Program-made: the position numbers and the translations under genes | The notes under the pieces: model-generated | Told to the model about the DNA's origin: nothing | The model's database searches: none | The model's input: only the letters and a program-made list of their open reading frames with translations | Part shown: in pieces, positions 1 through 10,379 of the stretch | Numbering within the stretch: position 1 is the first letter of the stretch | Layout: every line of letters starts with the position of its first letter | From: Euonymus europaeus | Taxonomy: Eukaryota > Streptophyta > Magnoliopsida > Celastrales > Celastraceae | Direction of reading: 5' to 3' | Assembly (NCBI GenBank): GCA_963580455.1 | Contig: CAUZKV010000008.1 | Coordinates: 372,001 to 436,000 of the forward strand | DNA length: 64,000 nucleotides

Positions 1-173
1 GTGGCTAGTTGGTCTCGTTTCACCTAGTTAGCCGCGAAATGTGGTTTCTTTACGTAAACGGTTTTATGAATATCCGTTGACTCCGAGTTCTGAATTCGGT
101 GATTTTTAGCTTGATTTCACACTACTTTTCGAGCTCTACGATCCTGGCGTTCCGGATTTTGATTTCAGAACTC
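1..173 (+). repeat. Reference monomer of the satellite
   Basis: This first copy matches the consensus except for T151C (TTCCGG instead of TTTCGG). The phase is arbitrary and is simply set by the window edge. Landmarks by monomer position: GGTCTC at 11-16, palindrome TTTACGTAAA at 49-58 containing TACGTA, EcoRI site GAATTC at 92-97 inside an imperfect dyad at 83-99, SacI site GAGCTC at 131-136, hypervariable patch at about 143-150, and inverted-repeat arms at 84-94 and 164-174. Consensus composition is 38 G, 35 C, 33 A and 67 T. Because 173 leaves remainder 2 when divided by 3, a reading frame passes through all three phases in successive copies and meets stops, so the unit is not coding. EcoRI cuts nearly every copy and should give a 173-bp ladder. 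Confidence 0.95.
49..58. other. Conserved 10-bp palindrome TTTACGTAAA (representative copy)
   Basis: A perfect palindrome lies at monomer bases 49-58, within a block (about 37-74) that varies little between copies. By eye it is intact in all but about 17 of 370 monomers. Ten of those carry TTTATGTAAA (for example near 8008, 9226, 11294, 24088, 59020), two carry TTTACATAAA (near 19251 and 34633), two have AAGTAA (near 57293 and 57466), two have ACTTAA (near 57985 and 59539) and one has GCACGTAA (near 1434). Several exceptions sit in duplicated blocks and are not independent. A palindrome with an ACGT core resembles sites for dimeric basic-leucine-zipper proteins, but no binding is shown. It may be a satellite-binding protein box or chance. 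Confidence 0.6.
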
Positions 174-174
174 G
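83..174. repeat. Inverted repeat and overlapping dyad in each monomer (representative copy)
   Basis: CGAGTTCTGAA at monomer bases 84-94 is the exact reverse complement of TTCAGAACTCG at 164-174, giving an 11-bp stem around a 69-base loop. The left arm also lies inside a self-complementary stretch at 83-99, from CCGA to TCGG around the EcoRI site, with one G/T wobble per stem and a central base. The two pairings use the same left arm and exclude each other. Both arms recur in almost every monomer, so any arm could also pair with arms of neighbouring copies in single-stranded DNA or a transcript. Whether these structures form is not shown by the sequence. Confidence 0.7.
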
Positions 175-1730
175 TGGCTAGTTGGTCTCGTTTCACCTAG
201 TTAGCCGCGAAATGTGGTTTCTTTACGTAAACGGTTTTATGAATATCCGTTGACTCCGAGTTCTGAATTCGGTGATTTTTAGCTTGATTTCACACTACTT
301 TTCGAGCTCTACGATCCTGGCGTTTCGGATATTGATTTCAGAACTCGTGGCTAGTTGGTCTCGTTTCACCTAGTTAGCCGCGAAATGTGGTTTCTTTACG
401 TAAACGGTTTTATGAATATCCGTTGACTCCGAGTTCTGAATTCGGTGATTTTTAGCTTGATTTCACACTACTTTTCGAGCTCTACGATCCTGGCGTTCCG
501 GATTTTGATTTCAGAACTCGTGGCTAGTTGGTCTCGTTTCACCTAGTTAGCCGCGAAATGTGTTTTCTTTACGTAAACGGTTTTATGAATATCCGTTGAC
601 TCCGAGTTCTGAATTCGGTGATTTTTAGCTTGATTTCACACTACTTTTCGAGCTCTACGATCCTGGCGTTTCGGATATTGATTTCAGAACTCGTGGCTAG
701 TTGGTCTCGTTTCACCTAGTTAGCCGCGAAATGTGGTTTCTTTACGTAAACGGTTTTATGAATATCCGTTGACTCCGAGTTCTGAATTCGGTCATTTTTA
801 GCTTGATTTCACACTACTTTTCGAGCTCTACGATCCTGGGGTTTCGGATTTTGATTTCAGAACTCGTGGCTAGTTGGTCTCGTTTCACCTAGTTAGCCGC
901 GAAATGTGGTTCCTTTACGTAAACGGTTTTATGAATATCCGTTGACGCCGAGTTCTGAATTCGGTGATTTTTAGCGTGATTTCACACTACTTTTCGAGCT
1001 CTACAATCCTGGGGTTTCGGATTTTGATTTCAGAACTCGGGGCTAGTTGGTCTCGTTTCACCTATTTAGCAGCGAAATGTGGTTTCTTTACGTAAACGGT
1101 TTTATAAATATCCGTTGACTCCGAGTTCTGAATTCGGTGATTATTAGCTTGATTTCACACTAATTTTCGAGCTCTACGATCCTGGCATTTCGGATTTTGA
1201 TTTCAGAACTCGTGGCTAGTTGGTCTCGTTTCACCTAGTTAGCCGCGAAATGTGGTTTCTTTACGTAAACGGTTTTATGAATATCCGTTGACTCCGAGTT
1301 CTGAATTCGGTGATTTTTAGCTTGATTTCACACTAATTTTCGAGCTCTACGATCCTGGCGTTTCGGATTTTGATTTCAGAACTAGTGGCTAGTTGGTCTC
1401 GTTTCACCTAGTTAGCCGCGAAATGTGGTTTCTGCACGTAAACGGTTTTATGAATATCCGTTGACTCCGAGTTCTGAATTCGGTGATTTTTAGCTTGATT
1501 TCACACTACTTTTCGAGCTCTACAATCCTGGCATTTCGGACTTTGATTTCAGAACTCGTGGCTAGTAGTTCTCGTTTCACCTAGTTAGCCGCGAAATGTG
1601 GTTTCTTTACGTAAACGGTTTTATGAATATCCGTTGACTCCGAGTTCTGAATTCGGTGATTTTTAGCTTGATTTCACACTACTTTTCGAGCTCTACGATC
1701 CTGGCGTTTCGGATATTGATTTCAGAACTC

Positions 1731-3114
1731 GTGGCTAGTTGGTCTCGTTTCACCTAGTTAGCTGCGAAATGTGGTTTCTTTACGTAAACGGTTTTATGAA
1801 TATCCGTTGACTCCGAGTTCTGAATTCGGTGATTTTTAGCTTGATTTCACACTACTTTTCGAGCTCTACGATCCTGGCGTTTCGGATTTTGATTTCAGAA
1901 CTCGTGGCTAGTTGGTCTCGTTTCACCTAGTTAGCCGCGAAATGTGGTTCCTTTACGTAAACGGTTTTATGAATATCCGTTGACTCCGAGTTCTGAATTC
2001 GGTGATTTTTAGCTTGATTACACACTACTTTTAGAGCTCTACGATCCTGGAGTTTCGGATTTTGATTTCAGAACTCGTGGCTAGTTGGTCTCGTTTCACC
2101 TATTTAGCAGCGAAATGTGGTTTCTTTACGTAAACGGTTTTATAAATATCCGTTGACTCCGAGTTCTGAATTCGGTGATTTTTAGCTTGATTTCACACTA
2201 ATTTTCGAGCTCTACGATCCTGGCATTTCGGATTTTGATTTCAGAACTCGTGGCAAGTTTGTCTCGTTTCACCTAGTTAGCCGCGAAATGTGGTTTCTTT
2301 ACGTAAACGGTTTTATGAATATCCGTTGACTCCGAGTTCTGAATTCGGTGATTTTTAGCTTGATTTCACACTACTTTTCGAGCTCTACGATCCTGGCGTT
2401 TCGGATATTGATTTCAGAACTCGTGGCTAGTTGGTCTCGTTTCACCTAGTTAGCTGCGAAATGTGGTTTCTTTACGTAAACGGTTTTATGAATATCCGTT
2501 GACTCCGAGTTCTGAATTCGGTGATTTTTAGCTTGGTTTCACACTACTTTTCGAGCTCTACGATCCTGGCGTTTCGGATTTTGATTTCAGAACTCGTGGC
2601 TAGTTGGTCTCGTTTCACCTAGTTAGCCGCGAAATGTGGTTCCTTTACGTAAACGGTTTTATGAATATCCGTTGACTCCGAGTTCTGAATTCGGTGATTT
2701 TTAGCTTGATTACACACTACTTTTAGAGCTCTACGATCCTGGAGTTTCGGATTTTGATTTCAGAACTCGTGGCTAGTTGGTCTCGTTTCACCTATTTAGC
2801 AGCGAAATGTGGTTTCTTTACGTAAACGGTTTTATAAATATCCGTTGACTCCGAGTTCTGAATTCGGTGATTTTTAGCTTGATTTCACACTAATTTTCGA
2901 GCTCTACGATCCTGGCATTTCGGATTTTGATTTCAGAACTCGTGGCTAGTTGATCTCGTTTCACCTAGTTAGCCGCGAAATGTGGTTTCTTTACGTAAAC
3001 GGTTTTATGAATATCCGTTGACTCCGAGTTCTGAATTCGGTGATTTTTAGCTTGATTTCATACTAATTTTCGAGCTCTACGATCCTGGCGTTTCGGATTT
3101 TGATTTCAGAACTC
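1731..3114 (+). repeat. Four-monomer (692-bp) offset duplication
   Basis: The series GCTGCG monomer (1731), GGTTCC plus TTTTAGAGC monomer (1904) and CCTATTTAGCAGCG plus TTTATAAAT monomer (2077) recurs at 2423, 2596 and 2769. The first pair differs at GCTTGATTT versus GCTTGGTTT. The fourth monomers (2250 and 2942) do not match. The CCTATTTAGCAGCG type also occurs at about 1061, 3829 and 4175, so several exchanges have reshuffled this corner of the array. Confidence 0.65.
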
Positions 3115-4844
3115 GTGGCTAGTTGGTCTCGTTTCACCTATTTAGCCGCGAAATGTGGTTTCTTTACGTAAACGGTTTTATGAATATCCGTTGACTCCGA
3201 GTTCTGAATTCGGTGATTTTTAGCTTGATTACACACTACTTTTCGAGCTCTACAATCCTGGCATTTCGGATTTTGATTTCAGAACTCGTGGCTAGTAGGT
3301 CTCGTTTCACCTAGTTTGCCGCAAAATGTGGTTTCTTTACGTAAACGGTTTTATGAATATCCGTTGACTCCGAGTTCTGAATTCGGTGATTTTTAGCTTG
3401 ATTTCACACTACTTTTCGAGCTCTACGATTCTGGCGTTTCGGATATTGATTTCAGAACTCGTGGCTAGTTGGTCTCGTTTCACCTAGTTAGCCGCGAAAT
3501 GTGGTTTCTTTACGTAAACGGTTTTATGAATATCCGTTGACTCCGAGTTCTGAATTCGGTGATTTTTAGCTTGGTTTCACACTACTTTTCGAGCTCTACG
3601 ATCCTGGCGTTTCGGATTTTGATTTCAGAACTCGTGGCTAGTTGGTCTCGTTTCACCTAGTTAGCCGCGAAATGTGGTTCCTTTACGTAAACGGTTTTAT
3701 GAATATCCGTTGACTCCGAGTTCTGAATTCGGTGATTTTTAGCTTGATTACACACTACTTTTAGAGCTCTACGATCCTGGAGTTTCGGATTTTGATTTCA
3801 GAACTCGTGGCTAGTTGGTCTCGTTTCACCTATTTAGCAGCGAAATGTGGTTTCTTTACGTAAACGGTTTTATAAATATCCGTTGACTCCGAGTTCTGAA
3901 TTCGGTGATTTTTAGCTTGATTTCACACTAATTTTCGAGCTCTACGATCCTGGCATTTCGGATTTTGATTTCAGAACTCGTGGCTAGTTGGTCTCGTTTC
4001 ACCTAGTTAGCCGCGAAATGTGGTTTCTTTACGTAAACGGTTTTATGAATATCCGTTGACTCCGAGTTCTGAATTCGGTGATTTTTAGCTTGATTACACA
4101 CTACTTTTAGAGCTCTACGATCCTGGAGTTTCGGATTTTGATTTCAGAACTCGTGGCTAGTTGGTCTCGTTTCACCTATTTAGCAGCGAAATGTGGTTTC
4201 TTTACGTAAACGGTTTTATAAATATCCGTTGACTCCGAGTTCTGAATTCGGTGATTTTTAGCTTGATTTCACACTAATTTTCGAGCTCTACGATCCTGGC
4301 ATTTCGGATTTTGATTTCAGAACTCGTGGCTAGTTGGTCTCGTTTCACCTAGTTAGCCGCGAAATGTGGTTTCTTTACGTAAACGGTTTTATGAATATCC
4401 GTTGACTCCGAGTTCTGAATTCGGTGATTTTTAGCTTGATTTCATACTAATTTTCGAGCTCTACGATCCTGGCGTTTCGGATTTTGATTTCAGAACTCGT
4501 GGCTAGTTGGTCTCGTTTCACCTATTTAGCCGCGAAATGTGGTTTCTTTACGTAAACGGTTTTATGAATATCCGTTGACTCCGAGTTCTGAATTCGGTGA
4601 TTTTTAGCTTGATTACACACTACTTTTCGAGCTCTACAATCCTGGCATTTCGGATTTTGATTTCATAACTCGTGGCTAGTAGGTCTCGTTTCACCTAGTT
4701 TGCCGCAAAATGTGGTTTCTTTACGTAAACGGTTTTATGAATATCCGTTGACTCCGAGTTCTGAATTCGGTGATTTTTAGCTTGATTTCACACTACTTTT
4801 CGAGCTCTACGATTCTGGCGTTTCGGATATTGATTTCAGAACTC
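2769..4844 (+). repeat. Four monomers repeated at an eight-monomer (1,384-bp) offset
   Basis: Monomers at 2769, 2942, 3115 and 3288 correspond to 4153, 4326, 4499 and 4672. Shared markers are CATACTAATTTT, CAATCCTGGCATTT, TAGTTTGCCGCAAAATG and GATTCTGGCG. Differences I noticed are GTTGATCTC versus GTTGGTCTC, and TTCAGAACTCG versus TTCATAACTCG near 4665. The match extends left into the preceding monomer and fades after 3460/4844. Confidence 0.65.
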
Positions 4845-7266
4845 GTGGCTAGTTGGTCTCGTTTCACCTAGTTAGCCGCGAAATGTGGTTTCTTTACGTA
4901 AACGGTTTTATGAATATCCGTTGACTCCGAGTTCTGAATTCGGTGATTTTTAGCTTGATTTCACACTACTTTTCGAGCTCTACGATCCTCGCATTTCGGA
5001 TTTTGATTTCAGAACTCGTGGCTAGTTGGTCTCGTTTCACCTAGTTAGCCGCGAAATGTGGTTTCTTTACGTAAACGGTTTTATGAATATCCGTTGACTC
5101 CGAGTTCTGAATTCGGTGATTTTTAGCTTGATTTCACACTACTTTTCGAGCTCTACGATCCTGGCGTTTCGGATATTGATTTCAGAACTCGTGGCTAGTT
5201 GGTCTCGTTTCACCTAGCTAGCCGCGAAATGTGGTTTCTTTACGTAAACGGTTTTATGAATATCCGTTGACTCCGAGTTCTGAATTCGGTGATTTTTAGC
5301 TTGATTTCACACTACTTTTCGAGATCTACGATCCTGGCGTTTCGGATTTTGATTTCAGAACTCGTGGCTAGTTGGTCTCGTTTCAGCTAGTTAGCCGCGA
5401 AATGTGGTTTCTTTACGTAAACGGTTTTATGAATATCCGTTGACTCCGAGTTCTGAATTCGGTGATTTTTAGCGTGATTTCACACTACTTTTCGAGCTCT
5501 ACAATCCTGGAGTTTCGGATTTTGATTTCAGAACTCGTGGCTAGTTGGTCTCGTTTCACCTAGTTAGCCGCGAAATGTGGTTTCTTTACGTAAACGGTTT
5601 TATGAATATCCGTTGACTCCGAGTTCTGAATTCGGTGATTTTTAGCTTGATTACACAATACTTTTCGAGCTCTACGATCCTGGAGTTTCGGATTTTGATT
5701 TCAGAACTCGTGGCTAGTTGGTCTCGTTTCACCTAGTTAGCCGCGAAATGTGGTTTCTTTACGTAAACGGTTTTATGAATATCCCTTGACTCCGAGTTCT
5801 GAATTCGGTGATTTTTAGCGTGATTTCACACTACTTTTCGAGCTCTACAATCCTGGAGTTTTGGATTTTGATTTCAGAACTCGTGTCTAGTTGGTCTCGT
5901 TTCACCTAGTTAGCCGCGAAATGTGGTTTCTTTACGTAAACGGTTTTATGAATATCCGTTGACTCCGAGTTCTGAATTCGGTGATTTTTAGCTTGATTAC
6001 ACACTACTTTTCGAGCTCTACGATCCTGGAGTTTCGGATTTTGATTTCAGAACTCGTGGCTAGTTGGTCTCGTTTCACCTAGTTAGCCGCGAAATGTGGT
6101 TTCTTTACGTAAACGGTTTTATGAATATCCGTTGACTCCGAGTTCTAAATTCGGTGATTTTTAGCTTGATTTCACACTACTTTTCGAGCTCTACAATCCT
6201 GGCTTTTCGGATTTTGATTTCAGAACTCGTGGCTAGTTGGTCTCGTTTCACCTAGTTAGCCGCGAAATGTGGTTTCTTTACGTAAACGGTTTTATGAATA
6301 TCCGTTGACTCCGAGTTCTGAATTCGGTGATTTTTAGCTTGATTTCACACTACTTTTCGAGCTCTACAATCCTGGGGTTTCGGATTTGGATTTCAGAACT
6401 CGTGGCTAGTAGGTCTCGTTTCACCTAGTTAGCCACGAAATGTGGTTTCTTTACGTAAACGGTTTTATGACTATCCGTTGACTCCGAGTTCTGAATTCGG
6501 TGATTTTTAGCTTGATTTCACACTACTTTTCGAGCTCTACGATCCTGGCGTTTCGGATATTGATTTCAGAACTCGTGGCTAGTTGGTCTCGTTTCACCTA
6601 GTTAGCCGCGAAATGTGGTTTCTTTACGTAAACGGTTTTATGAATATCCGTTGACTCCGAGTTCTGAATTCGGTGATTTTTAGCTTGATTTCACACTACT
6701 TTTCGAGCTCTACAATCCTGGCATTTCGGATTTTGATTTCAGAACTCGTGGCTAGTAGGTCTCGTTTCACCTAGTTAGCCGCGAAATGTGGTTTCTTTAC
6801 GTAAACGGTTTTATGAATATCCGTTGACTCCGAGTTCTGAATTCGGTGATTTTTAGCTTGATTTCACACTACTTTTCGAGCTCTACGATCCTAGCGTTTC
6901 GGATTTTGATTTCAGAACTCGTGGCTAGTTGGTCTCGTTTCACCTAGTTAGCCGCGAAATGTAGTTTCTTTACGTAAACGGTTTTATGAATATCCGTTGA
7001 CTCCGAGTTCTGAATTCGGTGATTTTTAGCGTGATGTCACACTACTTTTCGAGCTCTACAATCCTGGAGTTTCGGATTTTGATTTCAGAACTCGTGGCTA
7101 GTTGGTCTCGTTTCACCTAGTTAGCCGCGAAATGTGGTTTCTTTACGTAAACGGTTTTATGAATATCCGTTGACTCCGAGTTCTGAATTCGGTGATTTTT
7201 AGCTTGATTACACACTACTTTTCGAGCTCTACGATCCTGAAGTTTCGGATTTTGATTTCAGAACTC

Positions 7267-10200
7267 GTGGCTAGTTGGTCTCGTTTCACCTAGTTAGCCT
7301 CGAAATATGGTTTCTTTACGTAAACGGTTTTATGAATATCCGTTGACTCCGAGTTCTGAATTCGGTGATTTTTAGCTTGATTTCACACTACTTTTCGAGC
7401 TCTACAATCCTGGCGTTTCGGATTTTGATTTCAGAACTCGTGGTTAGTTGGTCTCGTTTCACCTAGTTAGCCGCGAAATGTGGTTTCTTTACGTAAACAG
7501 TTTTATGAATATCCGTTGACTCCGAGTTCTGAATTCGGTGATTTCTAGCTTGATTTCACACTACTTTTCGAGCTCTACAATCCTAGGGTTTCGGATTTTG
7601 ATTTCAGAACTCGTGGCTAGTTGGTCTCGTTTCACCTAGTTAGCCGCGAAATGTGGTTTCTTTACGTAAACGGTTTTATGAATATCCGTTGACTCCGAGT
7701 TCTGAATTCGGTGATTTTTAGCTTGATTATACACTACTTTTCGAGCTCTACGATCCTGGCGTTTCGGATTTTGATTTCAGAACTCGGGGCTAGTTGGTCT
7801 CGTTTCACCTATTTAGCCGCGAAATGTGGTTTCTTTACGTAAATGGTTTTATAAATATCCGTTGACTCCGAGTTCTGAATTCGGTGATTTTTAGCGTGAT
7901 TTCACACTACTTTTCGAGCTCTACAATCCTGGCGTTTCGGATTTTGATTTCAGAACTCGTGGCTAGTTGGTCTCGTTTCACCTAGTTAGCCGCGAAATGT
8001 GGTTTCTTTATGTAAACGGTTTTATGAATATCCGTTGACTCCGAGTTCTGAATTCGGTGATTTTTAGCTTGATTTCACACTACTTTTGGAGCTCTACGAT
8101 CCTGGCGTTTCGGATTTTGATTTCAGAACTCGTGGCTAGTTGGTCTCGTTTCACCTAGTTAGCCGCGAAATGTGGTTTCTTTACGTAAACGGTTTTATGA
8201 ATATCCGTTGACTCCGAGTTCTGAATTCGGTGATTTTTAGCTTGATTTCACACTACTTTTCGAGCTCTACAATCCTGGCGTTTCGGATTTTGATTTCAGA
8301 ACTCGTGGCTAGTAGGTCTCGTTTCACCTAGTTAGCCGCGAAATGTGGTTTCTTTACGTAAACGGTTTTATGAATATCCGATGACTCCGAGTTCTGAATT
8401 CGGTGATTTTTAGCTTGATTTCACACTACTTTTCGAGCTCTACGATCCTGGTGTTTCGGATTTTGATTTCAGAACTCGTGGCTAGTTGGTCTCGTTTCAC
8501 CTAGTTAGCCGCGAAATGTGGTTTCTTTACGTAAACGGTTTTATGAATATCCGTTGACTCCGAGTTCTGAATTCGGTGATTTTTAGCTTGATTTCACACT
8601 ACTTTTCGAGCTCTACAATCCTGGCGTTTCGGATTTTGATTTCAGAACTCGTGGCTAGTAGGTCTCGTTTCACCTAGTTAGCGCGAAATGTGGTTTCTTT
8701 ACGTAAATGGTTTTATGAATATCCGTTGACTCCGAGTTCTGAATTCGGTGATTTTTAGCTTGATTTCACACTTCTTTTCGACCTCTACGATCCTGAAGTT
8801 TCGGATTTTGATTTCAGAATACGTGGCTAGTTGGTCTCGTTTCACCTAGTTAGCCTCGAAATATGGTTTCTTTACGTAAACGGTTTTATGACTATCCGTT
8901 GACTCCGAGTTCTGAATTCGGTGATTTTTAGCTTGATTTCACACTACTTTTCGAGCTCTACAATCCTGGCGTTTCGGATTTTGATTTCAGAACTCGTGGT
9001 TAGTTGGTCTCGTTTCACCTAGTTAGCCGCGAAATGTGGTTTCTTTACGTAAACGGTTTTATGAATATCCGTTGACTCCGAGTTCTGAATTCGGTGATTT
9101 CTAGCTTGATTTCACACTACTTTTCGAGCTCTACAATCCTAGCGTTTCGGATTTTGATTTCAGAACTCGTGGCTAGTTGGTCTCGTTTCACCTAGTTAGC
9201 CGCAAAATGTGGTTTCTTTATGTAAACGGTTTTATGAATATCCGTTGACTCCGAGTTCTGAATTCGGTGATTTTTAGCTTGATTTCACACTACTTTTCGA
9301 GCTCTACGATCCTGGCGTTTCGGATTTTGATTTCAGAACTCGGGGCTAGTTGGTCTCGTTTCACCTATTTAGCCGCGAAATGTGGTTTCTTTACGTAAAT
9401 GGTTTTATAAATATCCGTTGACTCCGAGTTCTGAATTCGGTGATTTTTAGCGTGATTTCACACTACTTTTCGAGCTCTACAATCCTGGCGTTTCGGATTT
9501 TGATTTCAGAACTCGTGGCTAGTTGGTCTCGTTTCACCTAGTTAGCCGCGAAATGTGGTTTCTTTATGTAAACGGTTTTATGAATATCCGTTGACTCCGA
9601 GTTCTGAATTCGGTGATTTTTAGCTTGATTTCACACTACTTTTTGAGCTCTACGATCCTGGAGTTTCGGATTTTGATTTCAGAACTCGTGGCTAGTTGGT
9701 CTCGTTTCACCTAGTTAGCCGCGAAATGTGGTTTCTTTACGTAAACGGTTTTATGAATATCCGTTGACTCCGAGTTCTGAATTCGGTGATTTTTAGCTTG
9801 ATTTCACACTACTTTTCGAGCTCTACAATCCTGGCGTTTCGGATTTTGATTTCAGAACTCGTGGCTAGTAGGTCTCGTTTCACCTAGTTAGCCGCGAAAT
9901 GTGGTTTCTTTACGTAAACGGTTTTATGAATATCCGATGACTCCGAGTTCTGAATTCGGTGATTTTTAGCTTGATTTCACACTACTTTTCGAGCTCTACG
10001 ATCCTGGTGTTTCGGATTTTGATTTCAGAACTCGTGGCTAGTTGGTCTCGTTTCACCTAGTTAGCCGCGAAATGTGGTTTCTTTACGTAAACGGTTTTAT
10101 GAATATCCGTTGACTCCGAGTTCTGAATTCGGTGATTTTTAGCTTGATTTCACACTACTTTTCGTGCTCTACAATCCTGGCGTTTCGGATTTTGATTTCA

Positions 10201-10379
10201 GAACTCGTGGCTAGTAGGTCTTGTTTAACCTAGTTAGCCGCGAAATGTGGTTTCTTTACGTAAACGGTTTTATGAATATCCGTTGACTCCGAGTTCTGAA
10301 TTCGGTGATTTTTAGCTTGATTTCACACTAATTTTCGAGCTCTACGATCCTGGCGTTTCGGATTTTGATTTCAGAACTC
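7267..10379 (+). repeat. Nine-monomer tandem duplication, about 1,556 bp
   Basis: Copy 1 is 7267-8822 and copy 2 is 8823-10379. Both begin with a monomer carrying AGCCTCGAAATATGG. They then share, in order, GTGGTTAG, a CGGGGCTAG plus TTTATAAAT monomer, a TTTATGTAAA monomer and a CCGATGACTCC monomer. The match starts just upstream, at CCTGAAGTTTCGG (7236 and 8792). The last monomers differ most: copy 1 ends with a 172-bp monomer, copy 2 with a full-length one. Related monomers recur 10 monomers further on (for example CCGATGACTCC at 11664), so the block has been copied again in part. Confidence 0.75.
8651..8822 (+). repeat. 172-bp monomer with one base lost at GCCGCG
   Basis: AGCGCGAAATG replaces AGCCGCGAAATG near 8681. 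The copy also has CTTCTTTTCGACC (destroying its SacI site) and GAATACGTGG at the junction with the next monomer, making it one of the more diverged units of the left half. It is the only copy I saw with this deletion. Confidence 0.9.

Larger units (their letters stand above)
1..692 (+). repeat. Two copies of a 346-bp dimer
   Basis: Monomers 1 and 3 carry TTCCGGATTTTG near their ends, and monomers 2 and 4 carry TTTCGGATATTG. The A-B-A-B order gives a 346-bp period. One further difference is TGTGTTTTC in monomer 4 (near 559) where monomer 2 has TGTGGTTTC. The left limit is unknown because the window starts here. Confidence 0.75.

Noticed and set aside
76..82. TTGACT as a plant WRKY-factor W-box
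   Set aside because: A six-base match is expected by chance in a 173-bp unit, and there is no gene for it to regulate.
126..142. CENP-B box in TTTTCGAGCTCTACGATCC
   Set aside because: TTCG and a CG at the right distance are present, but the required central A and the final GG of the CGGG core are not. The other strand shows no better match.
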